From assembly GCA_022494885.1 (NCBI GenBank), contig JAGVSM010003774.1:62001-126000 (forward strand): DNA of 64,000 bases. Reading direction: 5' to 3'. A program made the translations under genes and the position numbers. Below the pieces are notes generated by a model. The model was not told the origin of the DNA. It was given only the letters and a program-made list of their open reading frames with translations, and made no database searches. Of the stretch, positions 10,668-21,798 are shown piece after piece (position 1 is the stretch's first letter; every line of letters begins with the position of its first letter). This DNA comes from Micrasema longulum (Eukaryota > Arthropoda > Insecta > Trichoptera > Brachycentridae).

Positions 10668-11589
10668 ACAATTATTTTTTTTAAAAGCATAACTTTTAAC
10701 GAATTTTTATATTTGATCACTAATTTCTCAATGCATGTATACCGTATCGAATGTTTAATAACAATAAAATAAAATATAACATAAAAGTGTTTTACGAATA
10801 TTAAAATAGTTTAATTGAAAAGTCGTGGTATATTAAAAACAATACACATATTTTTTGTGATACTTAATTGTACTAATTATGCTGCTTAAAACAAGTTATC
10901 AACATACAGATGTATTTTTACAAATTGCACAAAAATTTTTTTTTTCTATATTTTGATGACTCGACTTTCCCCGCTATTCTCAGCTAGCATGGCTGCATCG
11001 GTAGTATTGAGTTAAGCCTTTAAATATTACAGTACATTCGAAGAAGTTGTACAGCGGAAAACTATGATTTGTTCTTCAATATGCACCGGTTTCTAGGCGC
11101 CACGCCACGCCGCCTGAATTCAAAATTACGATCACGAAGTAAACTCCATTGATGCCCTAGATTCCTACTATTGCAATGTTCCTCACCTTTAAAAGCTTTT
11201 ATTGGTAAAAGTTTTTAAATTTAATGTTCCATCAGTAGAATATTTTTACTGGATTTGAATGCGGTTAAATCGAAGGATTGAAAAAAAAGCAGTTGAATTG
11301 AAAAAAAAAACTTGTATTTTAAGAAGCCAAAAATAAACTTAATATCCTTGAAAAAATGTTATTGTTTTAATTTACTATCAGGTGAAATTCCTTAATGTGG
11401 AAACTATACATACATATACCAATCCACGAGGGTATATTTAATCTTTACTCTAAAACACAATATTTAATCACCTGTTGATTGGTTTAAATTTTTTTTTTTT
11501 TTTTTTAAAACTTAATATTTTTATTGTTTTAAACTTCCATTATCTGTAAACTGGAAATTGGAATGAAGAAAATGGTATTCATTTTAATA
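10668..11589. other. AT-rich gap
   Basis: No gene recognised. A GC-richer patch at 11085-11115 (GGCGCCACGCCACGCCGCC) stands out but is too short to interpret. Confidence 0.4.
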
Positions 11590-12008
11590 CAGGTAACTCC
11601 CGTTGATCATGGGGGTTACGTTTTGGACATGGCTGGGATATGTAAAATTTAGTGATTAACAGGGTATTTTTCGTGCAACTCTATCTAATATTTTGCAGCT
11701 GATTTTGTGTCTGATTCGCCAATTATTTGAAGGCAATGCAAGTTCAATAGTTTTTTAAACCGAACCAACCAACCTTTACTCGCTTTAAAAACTTCTCCTC
11801 CATTTTGAGATTTTGAATGATCCCAAAGATTTTTAATTTTGTCTTTGATGCACAATTAATTGATCTCACTTTAGACGGAGGCAATTTAAAATCTCTACCT
11901 ACAGCTGCAAATTTACAACCATTTTTATCATTTTGAATATTTTTTGTTTCTTTTCTAAAGTCACTACATCGAGAAAAATATCGCGTTATGGCGAACGGCG
12001 GCTACCTG
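11590..12008 (-). mobile_element. Deleted pogo/Tigger-like transposon with TA duplications
   Basis: Terminal inverted repeats begin CAGGTAACTCCCGTTGATCA on the left; the right end, read in reverse, begins CAGGTAGCCGCCGTTCGCCA. TA dinucleotides flank both ends (11588-11589, 12009-12010), as expected for Tc1/mariner/pogo transposition. The 419 bp element keeps only the start of the transposase on the minus strand, so it is an internally deleted copy. Confidence 0.85.
11663..11964 (-). pseudogene. Tigger-like transposase N-terminal DNA-binding relic
   Basis: The minus strand reads VTLEKKQKIFKMIKNGCKF then AAVGRDFKLPPSKVRSI, the CENP-B/psq-type helix-turn-helix typical of pogo/Tigger transposases. 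After a frame break it continues FKASKGWLVRFKKLLNLHC and IIGESDTKSAAKY, the second DNA-binding part, before a stop. The DDE catalytic domain is deleted. Frame breaks and stops make this a fossil. It lies wholly inside the TIRs at 11590-12008. Confidence 0.85.
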
Positions 12009-12084
12009 TATATTATGCAAAGTGAAATATATAAATCTTTAGTATAAATAGGATAAACTATGTTGTATCATCACTATGCAATAT

Positions 12085-12190
12085 TGATTCCCGATGGTGG
12101 GTAGGGCACTGCAAAAGTACTAAATGCAGTACATCTCGATCACACGTTAGAGGAAAGTAATGTGATCAGTCTTGAATGTAAGGTGATGCT
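12085..12190 (-). mobile_element. SINE-C 3' body fragment
   Basis: Degenerate reverse copy of the SINE-C 3' body: GTAGGGCACTGCAAAAGTACT ... TAATGTGATCAGTCTTGAATG, corresponding to the CTGATCAC...GCAGTGCCCTATGC region of other copies. Confidence 0.45.
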
Positions 12191-12868
12191 TCAGATGTTT
12201 AGGGACAATTAAGATTGCAGTTTACCGACCACGTACCGCATACCGCATCTGAAGACGTCCTTTTGGCGGTTCCCACATACGAGAATAAAGTTCTCATTGC
12301 CGAACGATAAAAACTGCCCGAAGAAGCCCTCTGTAATCTGGTTTCCTTGGAATCTCAGTGTTGAAAAAAAAATCCAGAAATACCTATGTAATATGTCCTT
12401 CATTGAGGAAAAGAGGGGGGTGAATTTTTCACTGATTGGGACTTAATTTATTAGACATGTGAATTCGCTGAAATTATCTTTTTTTTTTCATCTTTGAATT
12501 TATTTTTGGAAGCCACCAGATGTGTTTATCCATTTACTGCAATAGTGAGGATAGCAACTTATAGCATTTCAAACAAATATTTAGTGTATTTTTTAGCATC
12601 AAATCTGATATTAAACAAAAAAACTCTTTGTTGTAGGACCATTTGAAGTTATATAAAACGGTACAAATAGATTATTTAAGCGAAACAAAATGCCTCTTGA
12701 TGTATTATCGACATTCCAGCTTCTCTTTAACCTTTAACATATTTCGTGAAAAAACTCCCTTGAGACACTGTGTGGTTACCTGAGTTTACCAGTGGAGAGC
12801 GATATTTTTTTTAAATAGGTAATCTACAAAAAATGTTTATTCATTTGTTTATAAATAAAAGTAAATAA
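12191..12868. other. AT-rich gap
   Basis: No gene recognised. A 64-codon minus-strand frame at 12209-12403 has moderate GC but no recognisable motif. Confidence 0.4.
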
Positions 12869-13034
12869 TAGGACTTACTTATTAACCTGATATGAAGTTA
12901 CGCAAAAGCATAGAGGTTAAATAAGGATGAAAATATCATCCTTATTGAACCACTGTTGTAAAGATGATATTCTCATCCGTATTGTGCCACTTTGCCTAGG
13001 CGTAACTTTATACCAAGATTGTGAGTAAGACCTA
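12869..13034. mobile_element. Palindromic MITE, ~80 bp arms
   Basis: Almost the whole 166 bp is an inverted repeat. The left arm begins TAGGACTTACTTATTAACCT; the right arm, reversed, begins TAGGTCTTACTCACAATCTT. Both then carry AAGTTACGC, a variable part, and GGATGA...ATATCATC near the centre. It abuts the left side of R2 copy 2. It has no ORF and no clear target duplication; flanking AAATA words on both sides may be one. Confidence 0.65.
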
Positions 13035-13059
13035 AAATATAAGTAATATCCATAATTAT

Positions 13060-13900
13060 GAATGGTAATTTTTTCTGTGGTTCTGTGAAAATCAACACAA
13101 AAAACAATTATCAATAACTTCGCAATATACTAGTACGTAGCTTTATTCTACACTGTTTTAATATAATACTTACATTGCTTGAAATGTCAACACTGAGCTG
13201 TTGCTGATTCCTTTCAAAATGAATAATGCCAAAAACGGCAATTTCGAACGCTACATGTCCTTTGTGATACATAATATGTCAACGGTATCCTATTAAAGAA
13301 AAAAAACCCTTCGGAAGTAATGATCGAAATACTAGTTTCCAAATACAGAATCTTCAATCAATTCAATATTTGTAATCAACAAGCTTGTTTTAGTACGAAA
13401 AAAAAACTCGGTTAAATATATAATATGAATAGTGCGTATTTTTGTATGGAGCAATAAGCTGACGTAATCGGCTAGTTTCGACGTTCACTAAGAACGGTCT
13501 GGGCGCCGAGCACACTTCATAGATATGTTTTTGAAGGAAGATATAAACGGTAGCGGTGATTTATAATATATAACAATTCTTTTATTTGTTTTCCCATAAA
13601 CATTGTTACTATAATTATTATTTGGCAGCCTTCGTGGTGTAGTGGTCAAGACGCTTGACTCACGCACGGAAGGTTCCGGGTTCGATTCCCGGGGTTTCTG
13701 TCTTCTCTGTCTGTCTTTCAAGCCTGGGTGTTCTGTGATGTAATTCACCACTGTAATTGGGTAATTGTAATTCACCACCTCCTGGCCTGTTGTGGCGCAA
13801 AAATAAATAAATATAAAATAATATAAATAAAACAATTTTATCGAAATTCAAATGTAATGGTAAGCTGTACATAATCGCTTATTTGAACAATTCGTCCCTA
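13060..13900 (+). repeat. R2 repeat copy 2, interrupted by SINE-A
   Basis: Matches R2 copies at 3041-3910 and 48165-48912: TTCTGTGGTTCTGTGA, ATGAATAATGCCAAAAACGG, AATAAGCTGACGTAATCGGC, a GGTCTGGGCGCCGAGCACAC segment, and at the right end TAATGGTAAGCTGTACATAA. A SINE-A copy (13624-13830) sits inside, so R2 is older than that SINE insertion. Confidence 0.6.
13624..13830 (+). mobile_element. SINE-A copy 2 with internal duplication
   Basis: The head has an A-box-like GTGGTGTAGTGGTCAAGACG and B-box GGTTCGATTCC near 13680. The body is AAGCCTGGGTGTTCTGTGAT, then AATTCACCACTGTAATTGGG directly followed by a second TAATTGTAATTCACCAC, a short tandem duplication absent from other copies. The tail is AAATA-rich. 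A TCT-rich spacer (13696-13716) between head and body also differs from other copies. Confidence 0.85.
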
Positions 13901-13984
13901 GAAATTACCTATAGTTAATGATTTTTCTGTGGTTTTATCTTCATTTCGAGGCGGAAAAAACTCCCATCGATTTCTTTTTTCAGA

Positions 13985-14090
13985 ATTTTGATCTGAAAGT
14001 AGCCATTGAGTTGGTAACACTCAACCAAGATTCTAGATCTATTTCACTTACATACATAACTAAATTCTTTATCCGACAGGAAACAGAAAG
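13985..14090 (-). mobile_element. SINE-C 5' fragment
   Basis: Reverse of the SINE-C 5' leader: TAGCCATTGAGTTGGTAACA corresponds to the usual GACTCGATGGCTGCT segment, followed by AAGATTCTAGATCTA. The match is partial and degenerate. Confidence 0.35.
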
Positions 14091-14241
14091 ATTGAATAAC
14101 TACGTGGTAAAAATACAACCGGTTCATATCATTAAAGATAATTATTGAATTGGACAGTAATGATGACTTGCAGTTTTGCATATAAATAACATTGAAATAT
14201 GACATGTTGGCATTAAGACACCAGACTGAGTAAATATTTTT

Positions 14242-14270
14242 TTACGTAGATAAAAATTATCTACGCAAAG
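14242..14270. repeat. Short perfect hairpin
   Basis: ACGTAGATAA and TTATCTACG face each other across AAA, giving a stem of about 10 bp. No neighbouring gene is visible, so a terminator or regulatory role cannot be inferred. Confidence 0.4.
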
Positions 14271-14393
14271 ATTAAATATTGTAGTTTGTAAATTTCAGCA
14301 TGATTTGCGAATTTGTTAAGCATTTGATAATAGTAATACGACTGACACTTGTCTGTGTCCGAGCGTGTGAAGAATACAGTTATGTTTGTAAAT

Positions 14394-14731
14394 GAGGAAC
14401 TTCAGCTCTACGGGAAATTTAATACAAAAAATATTTTCTTATGCGCGGTAAAAATTAGAGCATTTAATGATACGACAAAGTTTTTTGAAAATGTACGAAA
14501 GTAAAATTCAAAATATTTAAATAAAAACGAACTACAATGAACGACGTCACTTTTTCATATGAATCAACCCTGATAAGAGAGTTGTGGAAGATTTTCGGTT
14601 TACTTACCGTCAACGGACTAATCGGCAGAACTAACCGAGAAGAATCAGAAGAGAACTTGAAACGTCACACGCGGAGGTATATCAGAAATACAAAACTTTA
14701 AGAAATCATGGCGCTGATAATAATACTACGC
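14394..14731 (+). repeat. R3 repeat copy 3
   Basis: Matches 8978-9280 with an extra ~45 bp (ATTTTCTTATGCGCGGTAAA region, also present in the 50697-51009 copy). Conserved blocks: GAGGAACTTCAGCTCTACGG, GAAAATGTACGAAA, ACGACGTCAC, GGTTTACTTACCGTCAACGG, CGTCACACGCGGAG, GGCGCTGATAATAATAC. Noncoding. Confidence 0.65.
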
Positions 14732-14784
14732 AAAAATTAAAAAATTGGCTTGGTAAAAAAAAACCGAACTTCCTCATTGGAAGC

Positions 14785-15035
14785 AAAATCCTGGACTGGA
14801 GTGTTTTGGACTCAGAGGCTGCTTTCGGTAAAAATCTTAAAAAAGGAAATGGAGTAGAAAAACGTCCGCCTCGTAGTGACATCCTTGAGGTCCCGGGTTC
14901 AATTCCTGGGAGCGTCCACATAAAATATTCGTTTTTAAAGACAGTTTCACCCTGGACTATTTCATTGTCACTGGACGGCTACCTGAAGCGTTAGACTGAA
15001 CACCTTACCTTCCTGTTAAAAATAATCAAGAAAAG
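14785..15035 (+). mobile_element. SINE-C copy, near full-length
   Basis: Leader TTTTGGACTCAGAGGCTGCT, then AAAACGTCCGCCTCGTAGTG with the B-box GGTTCAATTCC at 14897-14907. The body has ATAAAATATTCGTTTTTAAA, GGACGGCTACCTGAAGCGT, and ACTGAACACCTTACCTTCCT. The 3'-most module is lost. The leader upstream of the tRNA-like head distinguishes SINE-C from a simple tRNA SINE. Confidence 0.65.
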
Positions 15036-15239
15036 CTACACTTGATTTATCATTGCAGTGCTCTTTGTAACATTGAATGCAGATAATGATTTTATAATGA
15101 TTATAATCATATTTTGTTCATCGTATAATTTTTTTTTACTACCTAATTATGTATTTATTTTATTATAATACGCATACCCTAGAAACCTGCAAAAAAATAT
15201 AAAGACGTGCATAAAAGATAAATAATCGAAGTGGTTGGA

Positions 15240-15400
15240 CCGAGTTATGGTCCCGTGGTAGTGCTCTCACAAATTCCACTCTACCGCAATTCGATTACCA
15301 TTTCTCTAGCACGTATTATTTACGACTCTAGATAATGGTCTGAAAAACAAAATATTTGGATATATGATAAGAAAAAAAAATATTTTCTTTAAAAAAATGC
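15240..15400 (+). mobile_element. SINE-B copy 2, decayed head
   Basis: TATGGTCCCGTGGTAGTGCT is the head remnant (the B-box is largely lost), then CCACTCTACCGCAATTCGAT, ATTATTTACGACTCTAGATA, and an A-rich end. It matches 8663-8850. Confidence 0.55.
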
Positions 15401-15469
15401 ATTTTCGAAAACAAATAAATTAACACAAGATATTTTTGTTGTTTGAAATAATACTCGTAATAATTAGTA

Positions 15470-16264
15470 CTGCCGTCATAAGAAAAAAAAACGCATCTAA
15501 CTTTTTTTTCGAAAATGAGTTAAATACATATTAGGAATCAGGAAAAAAATACGCATCAACTAAAAATACATATATCTTCCTAAAATAAATACAACCCTAT
15601 TATTTTCACGAATAAATTAGACTAAACTGCAAAAAGTCTTGAAGATTACTAAATATAAAAGGCTGTTCTGACTTATATACATAATTATTAAAGACTGATT
15701 AAAATACTTATTTTTTCTTCTATTCCGTTTTTAAAAACATCTGAAATGAATATACCATACCTACTCATTTTAATAATATTATATATAATATCTACTCATT
15801 TTCAATTAAATTTAAGATCTGCTGGTAATTTCGAAGTTAATTGATCATTAGGACGACGTTACTAGATTGAAAAACAATAAATGACCAGTAACGTCTATTT
15901 TATTTAGTTGAGTAGAATCAATTGGCATATTAACATTAAAAAAGAAAGACGTTTACTCAATTACTAAATAAAAAGGCGTTTCTAGCTAGAAACGTCTTGT
16001 CATTGAAGTATAAAATATTTTCTTGTATTTTTTTTACTAAAAAGAAGATATAAAAGTAAATTTTTAAATATATAACGTAAAATTGATTTAAATAAATATT
16101 TATATTCCGTTAGAGCAAACCATAAAACATACTGACGAATAATAATATACTTAATTTTTGTAGCATTTTTCACACAGCAAATTTTTCAACCTCCGATTTA
16201 CAAAATATTTATTATCTCCGTTTTTTGTTTTATGTAGAAACGTTCTTTTTTCTTATGACGGCAG
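15470..16264. mobile_element. DT-1 complete TIR element (795 bp, non-autonomous)
   Basis: Left terminal repeat CTGCCGTCATAAGAAAAAAA, right terminal repeat TTTTTTCTTATGACGGCAG in mirror orientation, about 20 bp each. TA precedes the left end; the right flank is AA, so the duplication has decayed or TA is not the true target. The 5' half is repeated at 1728-2139. An internal near-palindrome GCGTTTCTAGCTAGAAACGTC lies at 15978-15997, next to AGACGTTTACTC. It has no protein. Confidence 0.75.
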
Positions 16265-16750
16265 AATATTGAGAAAATAACACCTCAGTATTTTCATTTC
16301 CGTCGAATAAATTAATTAACATTTTTCTTGTTATTAACAAGGAACAAGTATTTCACTGACGATACTATAATTATTATTCGTTGAATAAAAATTGCTTTGT
16401 CGACAGATTTTCAAAAAACGGGTTGTTATCGAGCTCTATCGGTAAATTTGAGAACTACGTAGCAAAGTTTCGACCCGTATTTCCAATAATGCACTTTTGA
16501 CATGCGATCAACGAGTTTGAAGGTTTGTATCCTCACTATAGAGTTACAATCAAAATACATAGATGTCATGTATTAAAATAATTAAAAATATAAATATAAA
16601 ATTTTCACGGGATTAAAAGTCCTGTGCTGAGTTGGGACGAACAATTAGTTGACTCATACAGATGAATACCTATATCCTTGAAGTATTTATATATTTAAAT
16701 ATATGTAATTATTTATATATATTTATTCATTCAAAATTATACTAGTTTAA
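16265..16750. other. Gap, no gene recognised
   Basis: A modestly GC-elevated patch at 16410-16550 is not repeated elsewhere in the window and has no clear ORF. Nothing further can be said. Confidence 0.4.
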
Positions 16751-17295
16751 ATATTAATGAACTTATTAAAGGCTTTTTAGGCTATGCCCGTGTCATGCCA
16801 CAATAAATAACAATAAAAATACATAGTAAAATTAATTACATTAAATTATTATGACATGTGATGCAATAGAATAAAAATCTAGAAAAAAAGGTATATGTAA
16901 TAAATAATAAAATTCCAAAGAATATAATGCAAAAAAGATAATCAGAAATAATTTTCATCAAATATACAAAATAATGGTATCATTAAAATCAACACAATAA
17001 TGGTAACATATAGTAGTGTTAAAAAAAACAAAATAAGAGTATCATTGAAATTAACAGAAAAAGAATATATACAAAAAAAACATAGTTGAAATGATATTTG
17101 AGATATGTTTTCTAGAAACTCACTCAATACTATAGTAAGAAATATAAGGATTAGGAGCAATAAATCATATGCCAAATAATAGTACGTACTAAATTAAATA
17201 ATACAAAAATAGATAGTGAAAATACATAAAAATATCAAGATATATGTAAAGCAAATAAAAGTAAAAGTATGGAAGGAATGCGGTTTGTATATTTT
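16750..17295 (-). mobile_element. Probable LINE 3' UTR
   Basis: It lies directly downstream, on the minus strand, of the LINE coding relic at 17296-17470. Near its end is GCCTAAAAAGCC and a GGCATGACACGGGCATAG segment followed by AT-rich tail sequence. The 77-codon hydrophobic frame at 16942-17175 is AT-driven and not taken as a gene. Confidence 0.35.
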
Positions 17296-17480
17296 TGCTA
17301 AATGTTAATCTCGAACTTTAAAAAAATTGACAACCTCGTCCCTATCGATGTGCAGCAACCAACTGCAAACATTTTTCTTAAATATATTGGCACTTGTGAG
17401 TTTTTTTATGGCTGCCGGAAGTTTATTTAAAAAATTCGGAGCCAGGAAGGTAAAGTTTCTTTGAGCTAGCTTTAAGTGAG
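17296..17480 (-). pseudogene. LINE ORF2 C-terminal relic
   Basis: The minus strand reads LAQRNFTFLAPNFLNKLPAA, then IKKLTSANIFKKNVCSWLL and HIDRDEVVNFF. The pattern (Arg-Asn/His-x-Ser/Thr-Phe ... Ala-Pro-x-Phe-x-Asn-x-Leu-Pro ... Phe-Lys-Lys) is the usual last segment of non-LTR retrotransposon reverse transcriptase proteins, after the RT thumb. 5' parts are missing. Confidence 0.65.
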
Positions 17481-17657
17481 TGGTTGGGCCGAGGTATATA
17501 CTCGTATATACGTATATGTTTATATGTATATACTCATCACAAATATAATATAGAATCAGAGACGTAACTATATATATTTTTAAATATATACATACGGGAC
17601 ATCAGTATGGTAAACAGTAAATTCTAACATTCGGAAAATCACCAAGAAGTTTACCTC

Positions 17658-18053
17658 TCAAATCCCTCCCACTAAGGAAAATCTCTTGAAAATGTTTTTT
17701 GTCCTTGAGAGCTTGATACACTCTTCCAAGATATTGAACACTCTCGGTGCGATAAAGGACACATGTCTCTTAGCAAAAGTCGCACGGGTTTTGGGTATGA
17801 CATAATTCGCGCTCTGGGAAAACCTCGTACGAACATTTTGCTGAGATCTCTCCTTATTGTTCGACCAGAAGTGTGTAAATGCTTCTTTTAGGTACAGTTG
17901 TCTCATGTCACTATCAATGTTAAACAAAATTTCGTGGCTCATATGGCTTCTTATCTTTAAAAAAATATTAGTATACGAGTATATATCGATTGCACATTGA
18001 AGAAAAAAAAGGGCACTGCAATATGCTGTCGTCGTTAAATTTAAATTTTGCAC
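17658..18053 (-). pseudogene. LINE ORF2 C-terminal relic, second family
   Basis: A 131-codon open frame whose C-terminal half reads VIPKTRATFAKRHVSFIAPR then VFNILEECIKLSRTKNIFKR. This is the same architecture as the neighbouring relic at 17296-17480 but with different sequence, so two LINE ends lie in tandem on one strand. The expected Leu-Pro after Asn is replaced by LEE. The N-terminal 30 codons are probably not part of the original protein. Confidence 0.6.
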
Positions 18054-19369
18054 TAGATTATTACAATTTACCTGAATTTACCATGTTAATTCAGTCTTAA
18101 ATTTTAAGCTCAATTTTTTATGTTTTACTAATTGATTTTTTTAAATGTATTTATGTATTTTTTTGTTATCGTATTTATTTAAAAATAATATTTTACCAAT
18201 GTTGCTTTATAAACGTATTTTCAAAAAAAGAACAAGAGGTTTATTGAATATTTTGAAATAAGCTCTTTTAAAATATTTGTTTTTGTATTTTGCATATGTA
18301 TTTACATTTGCACTTATATCGTTTCCGTATATTAAAATCCATTGAGTCCTATGGGCGTTTATCAATAAATTAAACGTATTTGCTTTACCGTATATAAACG
18401 TTCAGAAACTAAAAAAGATTTAAAAATTAGTAACAAAATAAAATTCAAATTATAAAAGATGTCCCATGGGTTTGATTTCAAAGAAAAATGATATCAATCC
18501 CATTGGTTGGATTTCATTTTATGATGATGTTAAAAATACTTTAGTTTAAAGTATACAATTTTTAAACTGAGGTTAAGATGCCGACTCAAAACAGGCTTTC
18601 TAGCGAGTCGGAGCAAATTCACAGGCATAGGTCATTCCTCATTTTGTCACTATAAACTGTGTCTCCGCCCTTAATCACTGTATTTATTGAGCTGTTAGAA
18701 AATAATAAATAAAAATTGCCATAAAATCGTCAATAAACAAGGATGTTTTTATTTACCGTTTTTAGTGCGCTCTTTTTTTTGGTTTGAAGTGTTCTGTTAG
18801 TTTACTTCGAAATAAATTAATAGGGCATTCTAACGTCTCTAACTGTTTTTTCTGTACTAGAAATAAATCCATTAGGTAGGTATTCTACCTGTAAACTCGC
18901 ATTTTTATATAAATGTGTTAATGAAAAACGGTCAATTTATCACAGATACCATCGCTAATGACTGCGCTCAAATAATATATCAACATTCACATCTTTTAGA
19001 TATGGAAATACTTCTGATGTCGGGTCCTTTGAACGTAGCATCGTGAGAATTTTAGTTATCTGAAATTTCTAAGTTATTTGTTCATCCTGTTTTCTAGTTA
19101 ATCTTATTTTTTAATATTTTTTAAAGAAAAAACAGCAGTAATTATTGAGGTCGTTTAGTGTTGAAAAACGTTCGCTACCTTTCCTCTTCTTATGCCACTC
19201 CACGGTAGGGGTTTTTGTTTATTTGTTTAATCTACAATCAGTTTCTAAAGTAGGTATTTTAGTGTTTTTTTTAAAAATTAAAGTCATAAAGTGTCATTTT
19301 TTGCTGAATCATTTAGTATACCTATACCTTGTCCGATGAGCTGGTCTGACCAGATAAAAACTGCAACAG
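18054..19369. other. AT-rich gap
   Basis: No gene recognised. A moderately GC-rich patch at 18580-18670 has no clear ORF. Confidence 0.4.
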
Positions 19370-19500
19370 GAACTTTGTTTATATCAGCTCTCAGAAATAC
19401 GGCGTGCCGAGACGAGTAGAGGACTGCAGTCTTGAGAATACAACATGGTGGTCACGATCCTCAGTCATGAGGTACCGACTAGAAAGAAGAAGACCCTCTA
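19370..19500 (+). mobile_element. RTE-like LINE 3' end fragment
   Basis: The segment GTGGTCACGATCCTCAGTCA, TGAGGTACCGACTAGAAAG and AAGAAGA resembles the 3' end typical of insect RTE-type LINEs, where a GATCCTCAGTnATGAGG palindrome precedes an AAGAAGAAGA tail. This is a recall-based match with no coding part retained. Confidence 0.4.
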
Positions 19501-20790
19501 TCTATTTTGCAGATTCAGAACGCTAAAGCAACTAAGACGCCTTAACATCTAATAATCCGCTGCCCTGGCCAGACTATTAATTTTGAGTGATTTGCTGAGT
19601 CTCTTCTGGTGAATTTAATAATGTCTTCTTTCACTTGAGGTACTTGCAAATAACATCTTTTAATATGTAGCTTGGTAGGTACCTGTTTTAAATTATGTAA
19701 ATAAAATTATTTTAAAAACATGTAAGCAAGTTATTGAATTTGTTCCCAAATAATAAGCAAGTTATTAAAATGTATAAATAAATTTTAGTAGGACGTTATT
19801 AAATTTCCGACTAAATGTTTCCTTTTTCAATCGTTCAAGAATCAGTTTCTACCATTAACTCTAAGGAACAAAAATGATAAAAAGGCAGCACAGCCTCCGG
19901 CCTACGGTATCTCCTGAGAAATAACTTAAACATAAGGCTTCGATGTAGGTTTCCTACTTGAAATGCTAACTGGACCATTTATTTAATTTCGACAAGTAGT
20001 AAGGCTCTAAAAATAAAAGCCTCCGCCCATAAATGCGAAGGATTCAGAGCAAAGCACAGTATCCTGCCTTGACTCTTCTTCATTATAAATGTATGCAAAA
20101 AATAATTGACATCTTCAGTAGCATACGTCAGGATAGCGATGCTTTGGGAAGGTTGTTAAAATGAATTTATAGCTCGCCCTTACCTATAATGCTTTCTTCT
20201 TCAGGTTGTATATATATGGTGAATTTGATTCAACTTCAGATTTACAGATTTTTTTATTGATTGACCTGTTATATTAATTTGGTGGTAAATGCGATTAATC
20301 ATTATGTTGGAAATGTATATATAAAGGACTTTACTTCGATATTTCGCCATTTTCAGCTTTCATTTTGAAGCGTGAATCAAAATCTAAATTTCAGCGAATT
20401 TATTATTTTGATATTAAAAGCATTTTTCGGTTTGTTTTTTGTTTAATGTCTACCCGTTTCTATTTATTGTACATGTTGTTTGTTTGCCCTGTAAAATATA
20501 AAGTATGAAGTTTTCATATTCAAAAGAAACTTGTAAGCTCTTTTAATTGTTTTTTATATAACCAAAGCCTAATTTTACTGTAAATCGTGTGCCTATGTAA
20601 TTATGTTCGAATACGTTTACAAGCTGATGGCAGTTGAAAAACTACCGCCGAAATCCAACATAAGAAAATAAGAATCGATTTAGAATATTCTTCCCAGTGT
20701 AGCTACGTGCATCTGACAGGCCAATGATGGAAAATAAATCAAGCACCATTGTTTTATGGGTCTTTCAATACCAAAGAGCATCAGAGCCCA
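19501..20790. other. Gap, no gene recognised
   Basis: Mixed composition with moderately GC-rich patches near 19545-19610 and 19880-20060. I could not match these to any repeat elsewhere in the window and see no long ORF. Confidence 0.4.
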
Positions 20791-21090
20791 CTATTGTAAT
20801 AATATTCGATGTATTGTTATGGTAATGGATAAGATTTTATGTATAATACGATAATATTGCCCATCGGATAAGATGCGATTTTGTACCAAATGTATGTACA
20901 TTACGCGGTCTTCAGTCTGAGATGTCTTTGATAATGGGGAACAAAGATCATTAGGGACCGATACTGTCATGTCTACATCTATTGAATGATGGATTTTTTG
21001 TTTCATCAAGCCGAGTAATACGGTTGTATTTGTTGATGATGTCTGGATGATAGCGTCTCTAAAGAAACTGACATGAGATACATCATGCAT
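20791..21090 (-). other. Unrecognised 99-codon open frame
   Basis: This minus-strand frame begins MHDVSHVSFFRDAIIQTSST and has a more balanced amino-acid make-up than other frames here, including SVPNDLCSPLSKTSQTEDRV near its middle. A TTTCTTTAG acceptor-like tract lies inside it near 21060. I know no matching family. It may be a host exon, a transposon ORF fragment, or chance. Confidence 0.2.
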
Positions 21091-21798
21091 TAGTTGAATC
21101 GTTTTTCATTTAAATTCACTGCTTTATAATAATGTGTACCTACATACATGATTAAAATTTTCGTAATATTTTGGTCATACGACGTATTTATGCGAACATA
21201 ATGCAAACGTGTATAAAAAAACCTTATTTAAAATTTAAAAAAAACTATTCGTGTTATTGCTTTTAACACTTTAACTACATAGACGTTGGTCTATGTAAGT
21301 TCAATACAGATTATGAGCCAAAAAAAATTTTTTTTTTCAGCAGTCTATTGGCCAATTTCGCAATTACGAAATTGCCCATTAGATTACTTGCATTCGATTA
21401 AATTTAGTACCGCGAATGAATCTTTTCTAATTAAGAAGCAAAGCAATACAGCCTACATCCCTAAATCCAATACAGCGGATGAGACGTACTAGATTTGCGT
21501 AAAGGCAAAACAGCGTATAAATCATACGTAACTTTAACTTTTAATTTGTAAAAATAAAACAATATTTAAAAATAAAAATAATAAAAACTACCATAATTAA
21601 CTTCGGACAGACGAATACGGCAGTAAAAACAAATTGTCAATCATAAATCAATAACACAAAATAAACTGTAGTTTAATTTATTCTTTACGAAATCGGGAGG
21701 TTTTTTGACCCTTTTATCATTTTGAGAATATTTTGACAAATGGTTCATCCGCAGTATTGAACTTACAAAGACGATAAATAGTAATAATTTTAAACAAT

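Noticed and set aside
13488..13872. Two overlapping minus-strand ORFs with ESNPEPSVRESS / GIEPGTFRA
   Set aside because: These peptides are the antisense translation of the SINE-A tRNA-like head and appear wherever SINE-A occurs.
16942..17175. 77-codon very hydrophobic minus-strand ORF
   Set aside because: Leucine, isoleucine and phenylalanine dominate because the DNA is AT-rich; it lies in a probable LINE 3' UTR and has no distinct membrane-protein features.
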